Origin: Salinicola endophyticus
GTDB taxonomy: Bacteria; Pseudomonadota; Gammaproteobacteria; Pseudomonadales; Halomonadaceae
Length of the DNA: 64,000 bases
NCBI RefSeq assembly: GCF_040536835.1
Contig: NZ_CP159578.1
Span: forward strand, 3,720,001 to 3,784,000
Direction of reading: 5' to 3'
The notes beneath the pieces were generated by a model. That model was given only the letters and a program-made list of their open reading frames with translations. It searched no databases and was not told where the DNA came from. A program made the translations under genes and the position numbers. Shown one piece after another: positions 36,710 to 46,254 of the stretch (positions are counted from its first letter, which is position 1; the number at the start of each line of letters is the position of its first letter).

Positions 36710-38257
36710 ATGATCATGAGATTGCATGCGCGCGCGTCGCGCGGAGTGCTGCTGGGCACGCTGGCCGTCGCTGCGCTCGGGCTCGGCGGGTCGCCCGCCA
36801 TGGCACAGCAGACTGGCATGGAGAGCCCTCAGCGGGCTGGTATAGAGAGCCCTCAGCGGGCCGGTATGGAGAGCCCCCAACCTTCCGGCGGAGGGAGCTA
36901 TCAACTGCCCGATATGGGCAGTACCAGCGCCACCGTCACCACCAGCGACGAGCACCGCCTCGGCCGTGCCTGGCTACGCCAGTTCCGCGCCCAGACCGAC
37001 CCCTGGCAGGACCCCATCGCCCAGACCTACGTCCGATCGATTCTCGCCCGGCTGGTGCCCTACAGCGGCGTCGACGACCAGCTGGTGGTGACGCTGATCG
37101 ACAGCCGCCTGCTCAACGCCTTCGCCGTCCCCGGCGGTATCGTCGGGGTCAACGCCGGCCTGTTCGCCTCGGCCCCGGACGAGGACGAGTTCGCCTCGGT
37201 GCTGGCCCACGAGCTGGGCCATCTGGCCCAGCGCCACTACGCCCGGCGCATGGCGCGTATCGAGCAGACCCAGCTACCGACCATGGCCGCCATGCTCGCC
37301 GGGATGATCATCGCCGCCGGTGGCGGCGGTGGCGCCGGGCTGGCGACCATGGTCGGCTCCACCGCCGCCTTCGCCCAGGACCAGCTGGCCTACTCGCGAC
37401 GCTTCGAGCAGGAGGCCGACCGCGTGGGGCTCAACGCCATGGCCAAGGCGGGCTTCGACCCGCAGGCGATGCCGAAGATGTTCCGCTCGCTGCAGAAGCT
37501 GGCCACGCTGCAGGGCGGCAACCCGCCGGAGTTCCTGCTCACCCACCCGGTCACCGAATCGCGCATCAGCGACACCCAAGCGCGCGCCGATCAGCTACCT
37601 TCGCCACCCGCCCACGACGACACGGCTTACGCCATGATACGCGCCCGCGCGCTGCTGCTGCTCAATCAGGATACGCCCTCGCAGGCGCTGACCGAGCTCG
37701 AACAGGATCACCCGCCTGCGGCCGCGGTGCGCTACCTGCAGGCGCTGCTCACGGCCCGGCAGGCACACTACAGCGAGGCACTGGCGACCCTCGACACGCT
37801 GGCCAAGACCCACCCGGACCTGTCGATGATCCCCGCTACCGCCGCGCAGATCGCCTTCGACGCCGACGACCGCCCCGGCGCCCTGGCGCGGGCGCGGCGT
37901 ATCCTGCGGCTCTCGCCCGACTACTTCCCGGCGCAGTGGGTCGAGGCCGAGGCGCTTTTGCAGATGCAGCCGGGCCAAGCCTTCGACGTGCTGCGTGGGA
38001 TGAGCGAGCAGTACCCGGAAGACCCCAACGTGTTCGGCCTGCTGGCCGAAGCCGCCGGGCGCAGCGGGCGCGAGACCTGGGGGCAGCTGGCGCGGGCCGA
38101 GCAGCTACAGCTCGAAGGGCAGATCGACACGGCGATCCGCCAGCTCGATTCGGCCAGCGAGAGCGCCAAGCGCAGCGGCGACTACGCCATGGCCAGCCGG
38201 ATCGCGCAGCGGCGCCAGGACTTTCTCGACTATCGCGAGGCGATGCAGAACTTCTGA
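36710..38257 (+). CDS. bepA: Periplasmic M48 metalloprotease with TPR tail (BepA-like)
   Basis: A 515-residue protein: signal peptide (cleavage after AMA near residue 32), M48 domain with the zinc motif in LAHELGHLAQRH and a downstream Glu in FEQEADRVGLNAMAK, then TPR-type helices from about residue 300. BepA degrades or chaperones stalled LptD and BamA in the periplasm. Between signal and protease is a short repeated insert with three copies of an eight-residue unit (GMESPQRA and variants). Two starts, 36710 and 36716, are possible. Gene order with tusA-like and perM-like genes is the conserved one. Confidence 0.88.
   Translation: MIMRLHARASRGVLLGTLAVAALGLGGSPAMAQQTGMESPQRAGIESPQRAGMESPQPSGGGSYQLPDMGSTSATVTTSDEHRLGRAWLRQFRAQTDPWQDPIAQTYVRSILARLVPYSGVDDQLVVTLIDSRLLNAFAVPGGIVGVNAGLFASAPDEDEFASVLAHELGHLAQRHYARRMARIEQTQLPTMAAMLAGMIIAAGGGGGAGLATMVGSTAAFAQDQLAYSRRFEQEADRVGLNAMAKAGFDPQAMPKMFRSLQKLATLQGGNPPEFLLTHPVTESRISDTQARADQLPSPPAHDDTAYAMIRARALLLLNQDTPSQALTELEQDHPPAAAVRYLQALLTARQAHYSEALATLDTLAKTHPDLSMIPATAAQIAFDADDRPGALARARRILRLSPDYFPAQWVEAEALLQMQPGQAFDVLRGMSEQYPEDPNVFGLLAEAAGRSGRETWGQLARAEQLQLEGQIDTAIRQLDSASESAKRSGDYAMASRIAQRRQDFLDYREAMQNF
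36815..36880 (+). repeat. 24-bp tandem repeat inside the bepA-like gene
   Basis: Two nearly identical 24-base copies (36815-36838, 36839-36862) and a partial third. The unit encodes GMESPQRA / GIESPQRA. It lies in the linker after the signal peptide, and unit gain or loss would keep the frame. Confidence 0.8.
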
Positions 38258-38313
38258 GCGACGCACACGCTGGCGACATCGGCACCCGCTGCTCGTCGCC
38301 CCAAGTCGTTACC

Positions 38314-39507
38314 TCAATCGTTCGCCAACGCCGCAGCGATCGCATCGAATAGCGACATCGGCTCGATCACCATCCGCCCCATCGGCTTGGGCGCCGCGGC
38401 GTGCTGCACGATCACCAGCTCGCGCCGCGGATTGACGTAGAGATACTGGCCATGAATGCCGCGCGCCGCGAAGGCGCGATCGCGGCGCGAGGGCTCAGTC
38501 CAGCCGCTCCACCACATGTAGCCGTAGTCGATCGACTCGCCGCCGGCGAGCACGCTCGGCTGCGTGGCCTCGGCGATCCAGCCCGCAGGCAGCAGAGACG
38601 CCCCTGCCACACGGCCGCCTTCGATCAAAAACTGGCCGAAGCGGGCGTAGTCGCGCAGGGTCGCGGCGATGCCGCTGCCGCCGATCTCGACGCCCTGCGG
38701 CGACGCCAGCCACCAGCTGGCATCCGCCTCCATGCCATAGGGCTGCCACAGTTTCTGGGCCAGATAGTCGGCCAGCGGGCGCCCCACGGCGCGGCTGACC
38801 ATCTCCGCCAGGATCTGGGTCTCACCGGTACTGTAGTTGTGCCGCGTCCCCGGCGGCGCCACCCGCGGCAGCGTCGCCATCAGCGCCATCGCCGCCCCCG
38901 GGCGCTGTTCGAGCTGGGCCGCCAGCAGCGCCCGGCGGTCGGAGCCCGGGTCAGTGTAGGTCTCGTTCCAGCCCACCCCGGAGGCCATCAGCAGCAGTTC
39001 GCGCAGGATCACCGCGGTATAGGCGCTATCGGCCAGCGCCGGCACGTAGTCGCCCACCCGCGCGGCCAGCCCCTCGGCGATGGCACCGTCGTGGATCGCC
39101 ATGCCGGCGAGCGTGGAGGTCACCGACTTGGCCACCGACATCGACATCCAGCGGGTATCGGGGCCATTGCCGCGCTGATAGGTCTCGTAGCGGATCTGCC
39201 CGCGGTGCAGCACCAGCAGGCCGGTGACGCTGTTCAGCGCCAGATAGTCGTAGAGATCGTAGTGCTCGCCCCCCTGCACCACGCTGATCTCGCCCAGTGC
39301 CCGGGGCGAGCGTGGCAACTCACGCACCGCTGCGCCGGCGGCGATGGTGCGCGACGGAAACAGGCGCTGGATATTGCGATAGGTCGACACCGCCAGATCT
39401 GGTGCCAGGCGCCCCGAATAGGCATCGGTGACGCTGCCGATCGGCTCTGCGGCGTGGCGATAAGCGTCGGCGGTTGGCGCATTGGGGTCGTGTGACCGGG
39501 CAGGCAT
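38314..39507 (-). CDS. Serine hydrolase of the beta-lactamase/EstB family
   Basis: A 397-residue class-C beta-lactamase-fold enzyme. The nucleophile is in SVAKS (SxxK) within WMSMSVAKSVTSTLAG; the YxN-type block is NYSTGETQ and the region near SYGY-like DYGYMWW comes later. No signal peptide is apparent, so it is probably cytoplasmic; such proteins act as esterases or peptidases rather than true beta-lactamases. GAGGAG precedes the ATG. It is a single gene between the bepA-like gene and the tRNA cluster. Confidence 0.83.
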   Translation of the reverse strand: MPARSHDPNAPTADAYRHAAEPIGSVTDAYSGRLAPDLAVSTYRNIQRLFPSRTIAAGAAVRELPRSPRALGEISVVQGGEHYDLYDYLALNSVTGLLVLHRGQIRYETYQRGNGPDTRWMSMSVAKSVTSTLAGMAIHDGAIAEGLAARVGDYVPALADSAYTAVILRELLLMASGVGWNETYTDPGSDRRALLAAQLEQRPGAAMALMATLPRVAPPGTRHNYSTGETQILAEMVSRAVGRPLADYLAQKLWQPYGMEADASWWLASPQGVEIGGSGIAATLRDYARFGQFLIEGGRVAGASLLPAGWIAEATQPSVLAGGESIDYGYMWWSGWTEPSRRDRAFAARGIHGQYLYVNPRRELVIVQHAAAPKPMGRMVIEPMSLFDAIAAALAND

Positions 39508-39673
39508 GGCGATTCTCCTCGGCGGCCCCTATCTCTATCACAGTTACGTGCCACGTGGCGTCGCACTCGCCTGCCGCATCGACAGACGCGACAACGCAAG
39601 ACACCGCAGGCCGTGGGCGATGGGCAACTGGAAACGGGGCGACGTGCAAGGGAGAGCGAAAACGAAGAAGCAA

Positions 39674-39749
39674 TGGTGGGTCGTGTAGGATTCGAACCTA
39701 CGACCAATTGGTTAAAAGCCAACTGCTCTACCAACTGAGCTAACGACCC
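39674..39749 (-). tRNA. tRNA-Lys (anticodon TTT), copy 3
   Basis: 76 bases on the minus strand with a full cloverleaf: acceptor GGGTCGT, D arm TAGCTCAGTTGGTAGAGC, anticodon loop CTTTTAA, T arm GGTTCGAATCC and encoded CCA. Identical in sequence to the other two copies. Last in the transcript. Confidence 0.97.
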
Positions 39750-39810
39750 ATTGCAGACGATCGACGAGGGTGTCGAATCGGTTGCCGAGAACGGCGATAG
39801 GGGAGATCGA

Positions 39811-39886
39811 TGGTGGGTCGTGTAGGATTCGAACCTACGACCAATTGGTTAAAAGCCAACTGCTCTACCAACTGAGCTAACGACCC
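39811..39886 (-). tRNA. tRNA-Lys (anticodon TTT), copy 2
   Basis: Same 76-base sequence as the neighbours, with encoded CCA. Spacers are 61 bases to the downstream copy and 31 bases to the upstream copy. Confidence 0.97.
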
Positions 39887-39917
39887 AAACTTGCAAACTG
39901 CATCGACCCGTCGGCGG

Positions 39918-39993
39918 TGGTGGGTCGTGTAGGATTCGAACCTACGACCAATTGGTTAAAAGCCAACTGCTCTACCAACTGAGCTAACGACCC
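39918..39993 (-). tRNA. tRNA-Lys (anticodon TTT), copy 1
   Basis: First tRNA of the array, with encoded CCA. The spacing to the promoter at 40011-40039 fits a common precursor for all three copies. Confidence 0.97.
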
Positions 39994-40010
39994 TTACCGA
40001 CTGGGCGCAC

Positions 40011-40039
40011 ATACTAATGGTAAGCCTCGGAGCAGGCAA
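40011..40039 (-). promoter_or_regulatory. Sigma-70 promoter of the tRNA-Lys array
   Basis: On the minus strand TTGCCT, 17 bases, TAGTAT, followed by a GC-rich discriminator (GTGCGCCC) as found at stringently controlled stable-RNA promoters. It lies just upstream of the first tRNA. Confidence 0.65.
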
Positions 40040-40208
40040 GCGTTTTTTCCCACCTTGCCCGCGCCGGTTGCACACCGCGGGTCCGATGCCAAGAACCCGC
40101 CAAGAACCCATCAAGCACAGGCGAGAACTCACCAAGAGCCGGCGAAGGCCCCAAGCCGAACCCGCGTCGCGCAGACGCGGGCCCGGCTATGGTCAAACCG
40201 CCGCGAGA

Positions 40209-41072
40209 TCAGGCGTCGCGACGCGGCCGCCGCGGCTTCTTCATCGCCGTGACCGGGCGCCGCTTGTTCTTGTCGCGGCTCCAGCGGTTCTTCTCGTCCG
40301 GGGTCAGTTCCGGCACCTTGCGCGGCTCCAGCCCGGCCATGGTGGAGAGTTCGTCGATCTCGTCCTGGGAGAGTTCGAGCCACTCGCCGGCCTTGGCGCG
40401 CTTGTCGAGGAAGATATTGCCGTAGCGCACACGCTTGAGCCGGCTCACGGTCAGCCCCTGGGACTCCCACAGCCGGCGCACCTCGCGGTTGCGACCCTCC
40501 AGGATCACCACGTGGAACCAGGTGTTGATGCCCTCGCCGCCGAACTCCTGGACATCGGTGAAGCGCGCCGGGCCATCCTCGAGCATCACGCCCTCGACCA
40601 TATTGACCACGTGCTCACGCTGCACTTCGCCCATGACGCGCACGGCGTATTCGCGCTCGATCTGGTGCGACGGGTGCATCAGCCGGTTGGCCAGCTCACC
40701 GTCGGTGGTGAACAGCAGAAGCCCGCTGGTGTTGATGTCGAGACGCCCGATCGCGATCCAGCGCTCGCCCTTCAGGCGCGGCAGCCGCTCGAACACGGTG
40801 CGCCGCCCTTCCGGGTCCTTGCGCGTGCACAGCTCGCCTTCCGGCTTGTTGTACATGATCACCCGGCGCGGCACCTCGTCGTTGGCGCGCAGGTTGACCG
40901 GACGATCGTCGAGGGTGATCCGGTCACGGGCACCGACCCGGTCGCCCAGGGTGGCAACGCTGCCGTTGACCTTGATGCGCCCCGCGCCGATCGCGGTCTC
41001 CATCTCACGGCGCGAGCCGTAGCCGGCCCGGGCCAGTACTTTCTGCAGTTTTTCGGTATTGGTGTCTGTCAT
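40209..41072 (-). CDS. rluB: 23S rRNA pseudouridine(2605) synthase
   Basis: A 287-residue RsuA/RluB-family enzyme. An S4 domain covers about 5-65 ([19 protein letters not shown]) and the catalytic domain carries the Asp in [15 protein letters not shown]. The block [22 protein letters not shown] is typical of RluB. A basic C-terminal tail is rich in Lys/Arg. It modifies U2605 (E. coli numbering) of 23S rRNA. It is 38 bases downstream of scpB and likely cotranscribed with scpA-scpB, a common gammaproteobacterial order. Confidence 0.93.
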   Translation of the reverse strand: MTDTNTEKLQKVLARAGYGSRREMETAIGAGRIKVNGSVATLGDRVGARDRITLDDRPVNLRANDEVPRRVIMYNKPEGELCTRKDPEGRRTVFERLPRLKGERWIAIGRLDINTSGLLLFTTDGELANRLMHPSHQIEREYAVRVMGEVQREHVVNMVEGVMLEDGPARFTDVQEFGGEGINTWFHVVILEGRNREVRRLWESQGLTVSRLKRVRYGNIFLDKRAKAGEWLELSQDEIDELSTMAGLEPRKVPELTPDEKNRWSRDKNKRRPVTAMKKPRRPRRDA

Positions 41073-41110
41073 GGGTCTATCGATGCCTCATCGGCTGCGG
41101 GAAGCCAGGC

Positions 41111-42025
41111 TCAGGGATCCTGTTCGTCCGAGGCTTCCGGGGTGTCCGCGTCCGTGGCGTCGGCGGCGGAGTCGGGCTCCACCGCCTGGCGCTGGCGGGC
41201 GCGTTCGGCCAGACGTGCGTCGAGCTCGGCAAAACTCAACGACTGGCCGGGGGACGCCGTCTCGGCGTGCTCGCCTGCGTCGGGCACTGCCGACGCTGCC
41301 GAAGATACTGTCTGTTCGTCACCGCTCGGCGTCTCGCTCTCCGCCGCAGGTCTCTCGCTCTCCGCCGCAGGTCTCTCGCTCTCCGCCGCAGGGCTCTCGG
41401 TCTCTGCCGCAGGCGCCTGGTCGGCGGCTACGGTGTCCTCCGTCGGCGGTGTGTGCAGCGCGGTCTCGAAGGTCTCGAAATGCTTCAGCTCGTGCATCGG
41501 CGGTAGCGCATCGAGACTCTTCAGCCCCAGGGCGTCGAGGAAGGCCCGCGTGGTGGCATAGACCGCCGGGCGCCCGGGAACGTCGCGCTGGCCCACGGCG
41601 CGTATCCAGCCGCGCTCGATCAGGGTGCGCATGATCGAACTCGACACCGCCACGCCACGCACCTCTTCAATGTCGCCGCGGGTCACCGGTTGACGATAGG
41701 CGATCAGCGCCAGGGTCTCCAGCAGTGCCCGCGAGTAGCGCTGCGGGCGCTCGTCCCACAGCCGCGAGACCCACGGCGAGTAGCGCTGGCGAATACGCAC
41801 CTGATAGCCGGACGCGGACTCCATCAGCTCCAGCGCCCCACCCGCCAGCAGCCGCTCGGAGAGCTTGTTGAGCGACTCCCGGATCGCCGCCCGCGAGGGC
41901 GGCTTGCCCTCGTCGAACACCGCCTCGATCCGCTCCAGCGACAGCGGCTCGCCCGCGGCCAGCAGCACGGCCTCGAGAATCTCGTCGAGCGCCGGCGTCA
42001 CGTAGGGATCGGTCAGACGGTTCAT
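41111..42025 (-). CDS. scpB: Segregation and condensation protein B with long repetitive tail
   Basis: A 304-residue ScpB. Residues about 10-190 hold the two winged helices: LDEILEAVLLAAGEPL, RYSRALLETLALIAYRQPVTRGDIEEVRGV and the final YATTRAFLDALGLKSLDALPP. ScpB binds the kleisin ScpA in the SMC complex. The remaining roughly 110 residues are an acidic Glu/Ala/Ser/Pro tail with a repeated seven-residue unit (AAESERP). Typical ScpB is about 180-250 residues. It lies 12 bases after scpA. Confidence 0.92.
   Translation of the reverse strand: MNRLTDPYVTPALDEILEAVLLAAGEPLSLERIEAVFDEGKPPSRAAIRESLNKLSERLLAGGALELMESASGYQVRIRQRYSPWVSRLWDERPQRYSRALLETLALIAYRQPVTRGDIEEVRGVAVSSSIMRTLIERGWIRAVGQRDVPGRPAVYATTRAFLDALGLKSLDALPPMHELKHFETFETALHTPPTEDTVAADQAPAAETESPAAESERPAAESERPAAESETPSGDEQTVSSAASAVPDAGEHAETASPGQSLSFAELDARLAERARQRQAVEPDSAADATDADTPEASDEQDP
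41331..41413 (-). repeat. 21-bp tandem repeat in the scpB tail
   Basis: About four copies of a 21-base unit with core TCTCGCTCTCCGCCGCAGG on the plus strand; the first three are nearly identical and the fourth diverges. The 21-base period keeps the scpB frame. Confidence 0.85.
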
Positions 42026-42037
42026 GGTATCGCTTCG

Positions 42038-43006
42038 CTATCGCTGCTGTCGGCCGGACGACGCGTCGCTGTCGCTCACGCCATCGGTCTCGAAGATCGA
42101 CTCGTCCGCCGCGGCGTCTGTCATGTCGTCGGCGTCGAACGCGGCCTCGGCGCCCGCCTCCAGCGCCAGCCGTGCACGCACGTGGATCGGCGAGAGCGGC
42201 GCATTCTGCACGATTTCGATCATCGACTCACGCGCTAATTCGAGAATCGCCATGAAGGTGACGATCACCCCGGCGCGCCCTTCGCGGGGGGTGAAAAGCG
42301 CCTCGAACGGGGTGAACTGATCGGCACGCAGCCGCTGCATGATCGCCTGCATGCGATCCCGGGTCGACAACGCCTCGCGGCTGATACGATGCGACTGGCG
42401 CAGGTCGGCACGCTTTAGCATCTGCCCCAGCGCGCCGAGCAGCTCGCCCAGCTCGACGTCCGGATGCACCACCCGCGGCGTGAGCGTGGGCAGCGCCGCC
42501 TGGGCCGGATGCCAGTCGCGCCCCTGGCGCGGCAAGGCGTCGAGCTCCTCGGCGGCGAGCTTGAGCTGCTCGTACTCCTGCAGCCGGCGGATCAGCTCGG
42601 CGCGGGGGTCCTCCTCGTCGTCATCCTCCGCCGCCTTGGGCGGGCGCGGCAGCAGGCTGCGCGATTTGATCTCGGCGAGCATCGCCGCCATCACCAGATA
42701 CTCGCCGGCGAGATCGATCTCCATCGCGTGCATCAGCTCGACGTACTCGACGTACTGATGGGTGATCGCGGCGACGTTGATCGCCAGGATATCCAGGTTC
42801 TGGCGCCGGATCAGATAGAGCAGCAGATCCAGCGGCCCCTCGAAGGTCTCGAGAAAGACCTTGAGCGCCTCCGGGGGAATGTAGAGATCCTCGGGCAGCT
42901 GGGTCAGCGTCTCGCCATTGACCCGCACCACGAAATCCAGCGGCAACTGCTCAGGGGATGCCGCCTCGGCGGCATCGGGCTCCTGCTCGGAATCGATCAC
43001 GCGCAT
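42038..43006 (-). CDS. scpA: Segregation and condensation protein A (kleisin)
   Basis: A 322-residue ScpA. The N-terminal SMC-binding part shows FEGPLDLLLYLIRRQNLDILAINVAAITHQYVEYVE, split here only as landmarks, followed by LAGEYLVMAAMLAEIKSR and the C-terminal winged helix with FMAILELAR. ScpA bridges the SMC heads with ScpB. The middle region has an acidic DDDEED stretch. First gene of the scpA-scpB-rluB unit; the upstream pqq operon ends about 135 bases away. Confidence 0.92.
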   Translation of the reverse strand: MRVIDSEQEPDAAEAASPEQLPLDFVVRVNGETLTQLPEDLYIPPEALKVFLETFEGPLDLLLYLIRRQNLDILAINVAAITHQYVEYVELMHAMEIDLAGEYLVMAAMLAEIKSRSLLPRPPKAAEDDDEEDPRAELIRRLQEYEQLKLAAEELDALPRQGRDWHPAQAALPTLTPRVVHPDVELGELLGALGQMLKRADLRQSHRISREALSTRDRMQAIMQRLRADQFTPFEALFTPREGRAGVIVTFMAILELARESMIEIVQNAPLSPIHVRARLALEAGAEAAFDADDMTDAAADESIFETDGVSDSDASSGRQQR

Positions 43007-43140
43007 GCCGCCTCCCCGCCGGGTGCTGGATGAAATCGCTCAACGCCAATTCGGCAGTCTAACAAGGGATGGCGGACGGCGGGATAGCGGGCCGCGGATA
43101 GCGGGTCGGGGTGAGACGTCTCGGGACCGGGGGAAGCCAG

Positions 43141-44253
43141 TCACCGCCCCTCGCGAGCGAAGCGCCGATAGCGGAACTCGGCGTCACGGCTGGCGTCGAC
43201 GATCGCCAGCGTCTGGATCTGGTCATGGTAGGGCGAAAGTTCGCACACCGGGTCCATCTGGCGGGCGTCGCCGGTGAGCGCCAGCGCCTGGCAACGGCAG
43301 CCGCCCCAGTCGATCTCGCGCCGCTCGCAGCTCTGGCAGGTATCCGGCATCCAAGCCGTGCCGCGATAGGCGTTGAACGCCGGGCTGTCGTACCAGATCT
43401 CGCCCAGGCAGTGCTCGCGCACGTTCCAGAACGCGAGTCCGGGAATCGTCTCCGCCGCGTGGCACGGCAGTACGCGCCCTGCCGGAGTGACGTTGAGCGA
43501 CTGCCGCCCCCAGCCGTTCATGCACGGCTTGGGCAGGCGCGCATAGTAGTCCGGCACCACGGCATCGATCACCAGCTTGCCCGCGAGCCGCTCCCGCGCG
43601 GCTTCGACCAGCGCCAGCGCCTCCATCACCTGCTCGCGCGGTGGCATCAGCGCGGCGCGGTTCTCCAGCGCCCAGCCGTAGTACTGGGCGTGGGCGATCT
43701 CCAGGCGCCGTGCGCCCAGGTCGAGCGCGAGTTCCACCAGCTCGGGCAGCTGGTGCAGATTGTGGCGGTGGATCACGCTGTTGAGGGTCAGCGGCAGGCC
43801 GGCGTCGGTGACCTCGGCGGCAAAGGCGCGCTTCTTCTCGAACGCGCCGGGCAGATTGGCGATGCGATCGTTGACCTCGGCAGTGGCGCCCTGGATCGAG
43901 AGCTGCACATGGTCGAGCCCGGCCTCGGCCAGGGCATCGAGCCGCGCCCGCGAGAGATTGACCCCGGCGGTGATCAGATTGGTGTAGAGCCCGTGCTCGA
44001 CGCAGCTCGCCACCAGCGCTTCGAGATCCGACCGCGCCGCCGGCTCGCCGCCCGAAAGATGCACTTGCAGCACGCCCAGCTCGGCGGCTTCGGCGAAGAC
44101 ACGCTGCCAGGTTGCCGTGTCGAGTTCGTCGCGCTTGCGCGTCAGTTCGAGCGGGTTGGAGCAGTAGGGGCACTGCAGCGGGCAGCGGTGGGTCAGCTCC
44201 GCCAGCATGCCGAGCGGCGGCGCGGGACGGACAGAATCATCGAGATGACTCAT
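43141..44253 (-). CDS. pqqE: PqqA peptide cyclase (radical SAM enzyme)
   Basis: A 370-residue radical SAM/SPASM enzyme. The [4Fe-4S] motif is CPLQCPYC (CxxxCxxC) near residue 24. Auxiliary cluster cysteines appear in [22 protein letters not shown] and [21 protein letters not shown]. It makes the carbon-carbon bond between Glu and Tyr of PqqA, the first step of PQQ synthesis, with PqqD as peptide chaperone. Overlaps pqqD by 4 bp; last gene of the operon. Confidence 0.96.
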   Translation of the reverse strand: MSHLDDSVRPAPPLGMLAELTHRCPLQCPYCSNPLELTRKRDELDTATWQRVFAEAAELGVLQVHLSGGEPAARSDLEALVASCVEHGLYTNLITAGVNLSRARLDALAEAGLDHVQLSIQGATAEVNDRIANLPGAFEKKRAFAAEVTDAGLPLTLNSVIHRHNLHQLPELVELALDLGARRLEIAHAQYYGWALENRAALMPPREQVMEALALVEAARERLAGKLVIDAVVPDYYARLPKPCMNGWGRQSLNVTPAGRVLPCHAAETIPGLAFWNVREHCLGEIWYDSPAFNAYRGTAWMPDTCQSCERREIDWGGCRCQALALTGDARQMDPVCELSPYHDQIQTLAIVDASRDAEFRYRRFAREGR

Positions 44254-44543
44254 GCCACTTCCAGCACTTGCTTGAGGATCAGATCGGCGAGCATGGCGCG
44301 CACGTCGCCGAGAATGCGCTCGCGCGGGGCCGCGAAGGTGGCGGCCAGATCATCGACGATGGCGCCGATATCGCGTTCGCCGTCGACCCGCGAGAGGACC
44401 TCGCGGGCCACCGGATCGAGCTGGAACACGCGCTCCGGCGCGAGCAGCACCCAGCCGCCGCGGGCCTTGTCTTCACGCAGTCTCACGCCGCGCGGCAGAC
44501 GTACGATCGCCTCTTCGGCGAGTGCTGGCGCTGATGGATTCAT
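44250..44543 (-). CDS. pqqD: PQQ biosynthesis peptide chaperone
   Basis: A 97-residue PqqD with the characteristic [18 protein letters not shown] and [20 protein letters not shown]. PqqD binds the PqqA leader and presents it to PqqE. It overlaps pqqC and pqqE by 4 bp each, so the three are tightly coupled. Confidence 0.94.
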   Translation of the reverse strand: MNPSAPALAEEAIVRLPRGVRLREDKARGGWVLLAPERVFQLDPVAREVLSRVDGERDIGAIVDDLAATFAAPRERILGDVRAMLADLILKQVLEVA

Positions 44544-45325
44544 GTCGGCTGCCCTCCCCTTTCAGCCTCGCCGTTCCAGGCGCCCGGCGGGACTTGGCCA
44601 GGCGCCACGTAGGCGTACTGGAGCGCATCGAGCATGGCCCACAGGACGCTGCACTTGAAGCGCAGCGCATCGATCACCGCCTGCTGCTGGTCGGCACGCT
44701 GGGCGTGGCGCTTGACGTAATCCAGCGCCATCTCCGCATCCCGCGGCGCCTGGGTCAGGCGCGGTTCGAAGTAGGCCAGGGTCTCGGCCGACACGAAGTC
44801 ATAGTGGGCCAGCATGCCGCGCACCCGCTGGCCGATCACCATCGGCGAAAACAGCTCGGTGAGCGAAGAAGCCACCGCTTCCAGCAGCGTGCGGTCGCGC
44901 ACGAAGTAGGTGTAAGCCTCCACCGCGAAGCGCGTGGCCGGCAGGATGCCGCGGGTCGAAACCACCAGCTCACGCGCCAGTCCCAGGCCATCGGTCAGCT
45001 TCAGCCAGCGCGCAATGCCACCCTCGCCCGGCGCCTCGCCGTCATGGTCGACCAGCCGGGCGCGCCAGATGCGGCGCAGCTCGGGATCGTCGAGACGCGC
45101 GATCAAGGACGCATCCTTGATCGGGATCATCGCCTGGTAGTAGTAGCGGTTGAGCGCCCAGGCCTGCACCTGGCGCTTGTCCAGCTCGCCGTTCTGCAGC
45201 ATCAGCTGGAACGGATGGCGATGGTGATAGCGGGTCTCGCCCACCTCGCGCAGGCGCGCTTCCAGCGCTGCCATGCTCAGGGGTTCGACCAGATCGGGAT
45301 GATTCTCGACTTTCAGCTGCGACAC
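44540..45325 (-). CDS. pqqC: Pyrroloquinoline-quinone synthase
   Basis: A 261-residue helical oxidase that does the last ring closure and eight-electron oxidation to PQQ with oxygen and no metal. Motifs: YHHRHPFQLMLQNGEL, WALNRYYYQAMIPIKDA, and LFSPMVIGQRVRGM. The start is a GTG at 45325, inside the end of pqqB (13-base overlap); the frame upstream of it is antisense-like shadow of pqqB. No ATG gives the full N-terminus. Confidence 0.94.
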   Translation of the reverse strand: MSQLKVENHPDLVEPLSMAALEARLREVGETRYHHRHPFQLMLQNGELDKRQVQAWALNRYYYQAMIPIKDASLIARLDDPELRRIWRARLVDHDGEAPGEGGIARWLKLTDGLGLARELVVSTRGILPATRFAVEAYTYFVRDRTLLEAVASSLTELFSPMVIGQRVRGMLAHYDFVSAETLAYFEPRLTQAPRDAEMALDYVKRHAQRADQQQAVIDALRFKCSVLWAMLDALQYAYVAPGQVPPGAWNGEAERGGQPT

Positions 45326-46254
45326 GCAAGCTCCATGCCGTCGTAGGCGATCTCCCAACCCGCGTTCTCGGCCTGGGCGCGCTCTGGCGAGCCCTCGATC
45401 AGCACCGGGTTGGTGTTGTTGATATGCACGAAGACGCGCCGGCGCACCGCCAATTCGGCGAAGGCGGCGATACTGCCCGCGTCGCCCGACATCGACATGT
45501 GCCCCATACGCGCCCCGGTCTTGACCCCGACACCGGCGGCGATCATCTCGTCGTCGCGCCACAGGGTGCCGTCGAACAGCACCAGGTCGGCGCCCTCCAG
45601 CCTTGCGGCAAGGGCCGGGGTCATCGCCGCACAGCCGGGGATGTAGTAGACCCGCGAGCCGGCGCCGATGAACTCCACGCCCACGGTATCCTCGCCCTCG
45701 ACGCCGATCTCGACCGTGTCGCCTTCCAGGTAGAGCGCGGTCTTGCCCGGCACCGCGAAGAGTTTTGCGCTGACGCCGTCGAGCAGCTCGAAGGCGGTTT
45801 CCAGGGCCACCGGCTCGCGGGTCACACACTCGGCGTTGAGCACGCCGAAAATCGGGTTGGCCTCGAGCACCGCCTGGATCGACGGCGTGGCCAGCAGCCG
45901 GAACGGCGAGCGCTCGCGCAGGTTGAGCAGCCCGCCGATATGATCGACGTCAGCGTTGGTCAGCAGCACGCTGCGAATCGGGGTATGGCGGTCACCGTGC
46001 TGCGGCTGCAGCACCGGGTTTTGTCGAATCTGGGCCAGAATCTCGGGCGCGCAGTTGATCAGCGCCCACTGCTCGCCGTCGCGACTGATGGCAATCGAGG
46101 ATTGCGTGCGCGGGGTGATGCGCGGGTCGCCGGCCCAGGCCAGGCGGCACACCTCGCAACGACAGTTCCACTGCGGGGAGCCGCCACCGGCGGCCGCCCC
46201 CAGCACACGAAGCCGCAGACCCGCGGCTTCGCCTGCACCTGCTGCCGAACTCAA
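45313..46254 (-). CDS. pqqB: PQQ biosynthesis protein B (MBL-fold)
   Basis: A 313-residue MBL-fold protein. The conserved start of the domain is LRLRVLGAAAGGGSPQWNCRC, and the metal motif is degenerate, TNADVDHIGG, as usual for PqqB. It has been linked to hydroxylation of the PQQ precursor. The start appears to be TTG at 46254: this TTG overlaps the pqqA stop (TTGA), and no ATG or GTG lies between it and the conserved domain. Translational coupling to pqqA is likely. Confidence 0.92.
   Translation of the reverse strand: MSSAAGAGEAAGLRLRVLGAAAGGGSPQWNCRCEVCRLAWAGDPRITPRTQSSIAISRDGEQWALINCAPEILAQIRQNPVLQPQHGDRHTPIRSVLLTNADVDHIGGLLNLRERSPFRLLATPSIQAVLEANPIFGVLNAECVTREPVALETAFELLDGVSAKLFAVPGKTALYLEGDTVEIGVEGEDTVGVEFIGAGSRVYYIPGCAAMTPALAARLEGADLVLFDGTLWRDDEMIAAGVGVKTGARMGHMSMSGDAGSIAAFAELAVRRRVFVHINNTNPVLIEGSPERAQAENAGWEIAYDGMELACRS

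Noticed and set aside
39674..39993. Regular repeats with unique spacers as a possible CRISPR array
   Set aside because: The repeated unit is a complete tRNA-Lys gene; spacers differ in length and there are no cas genes.
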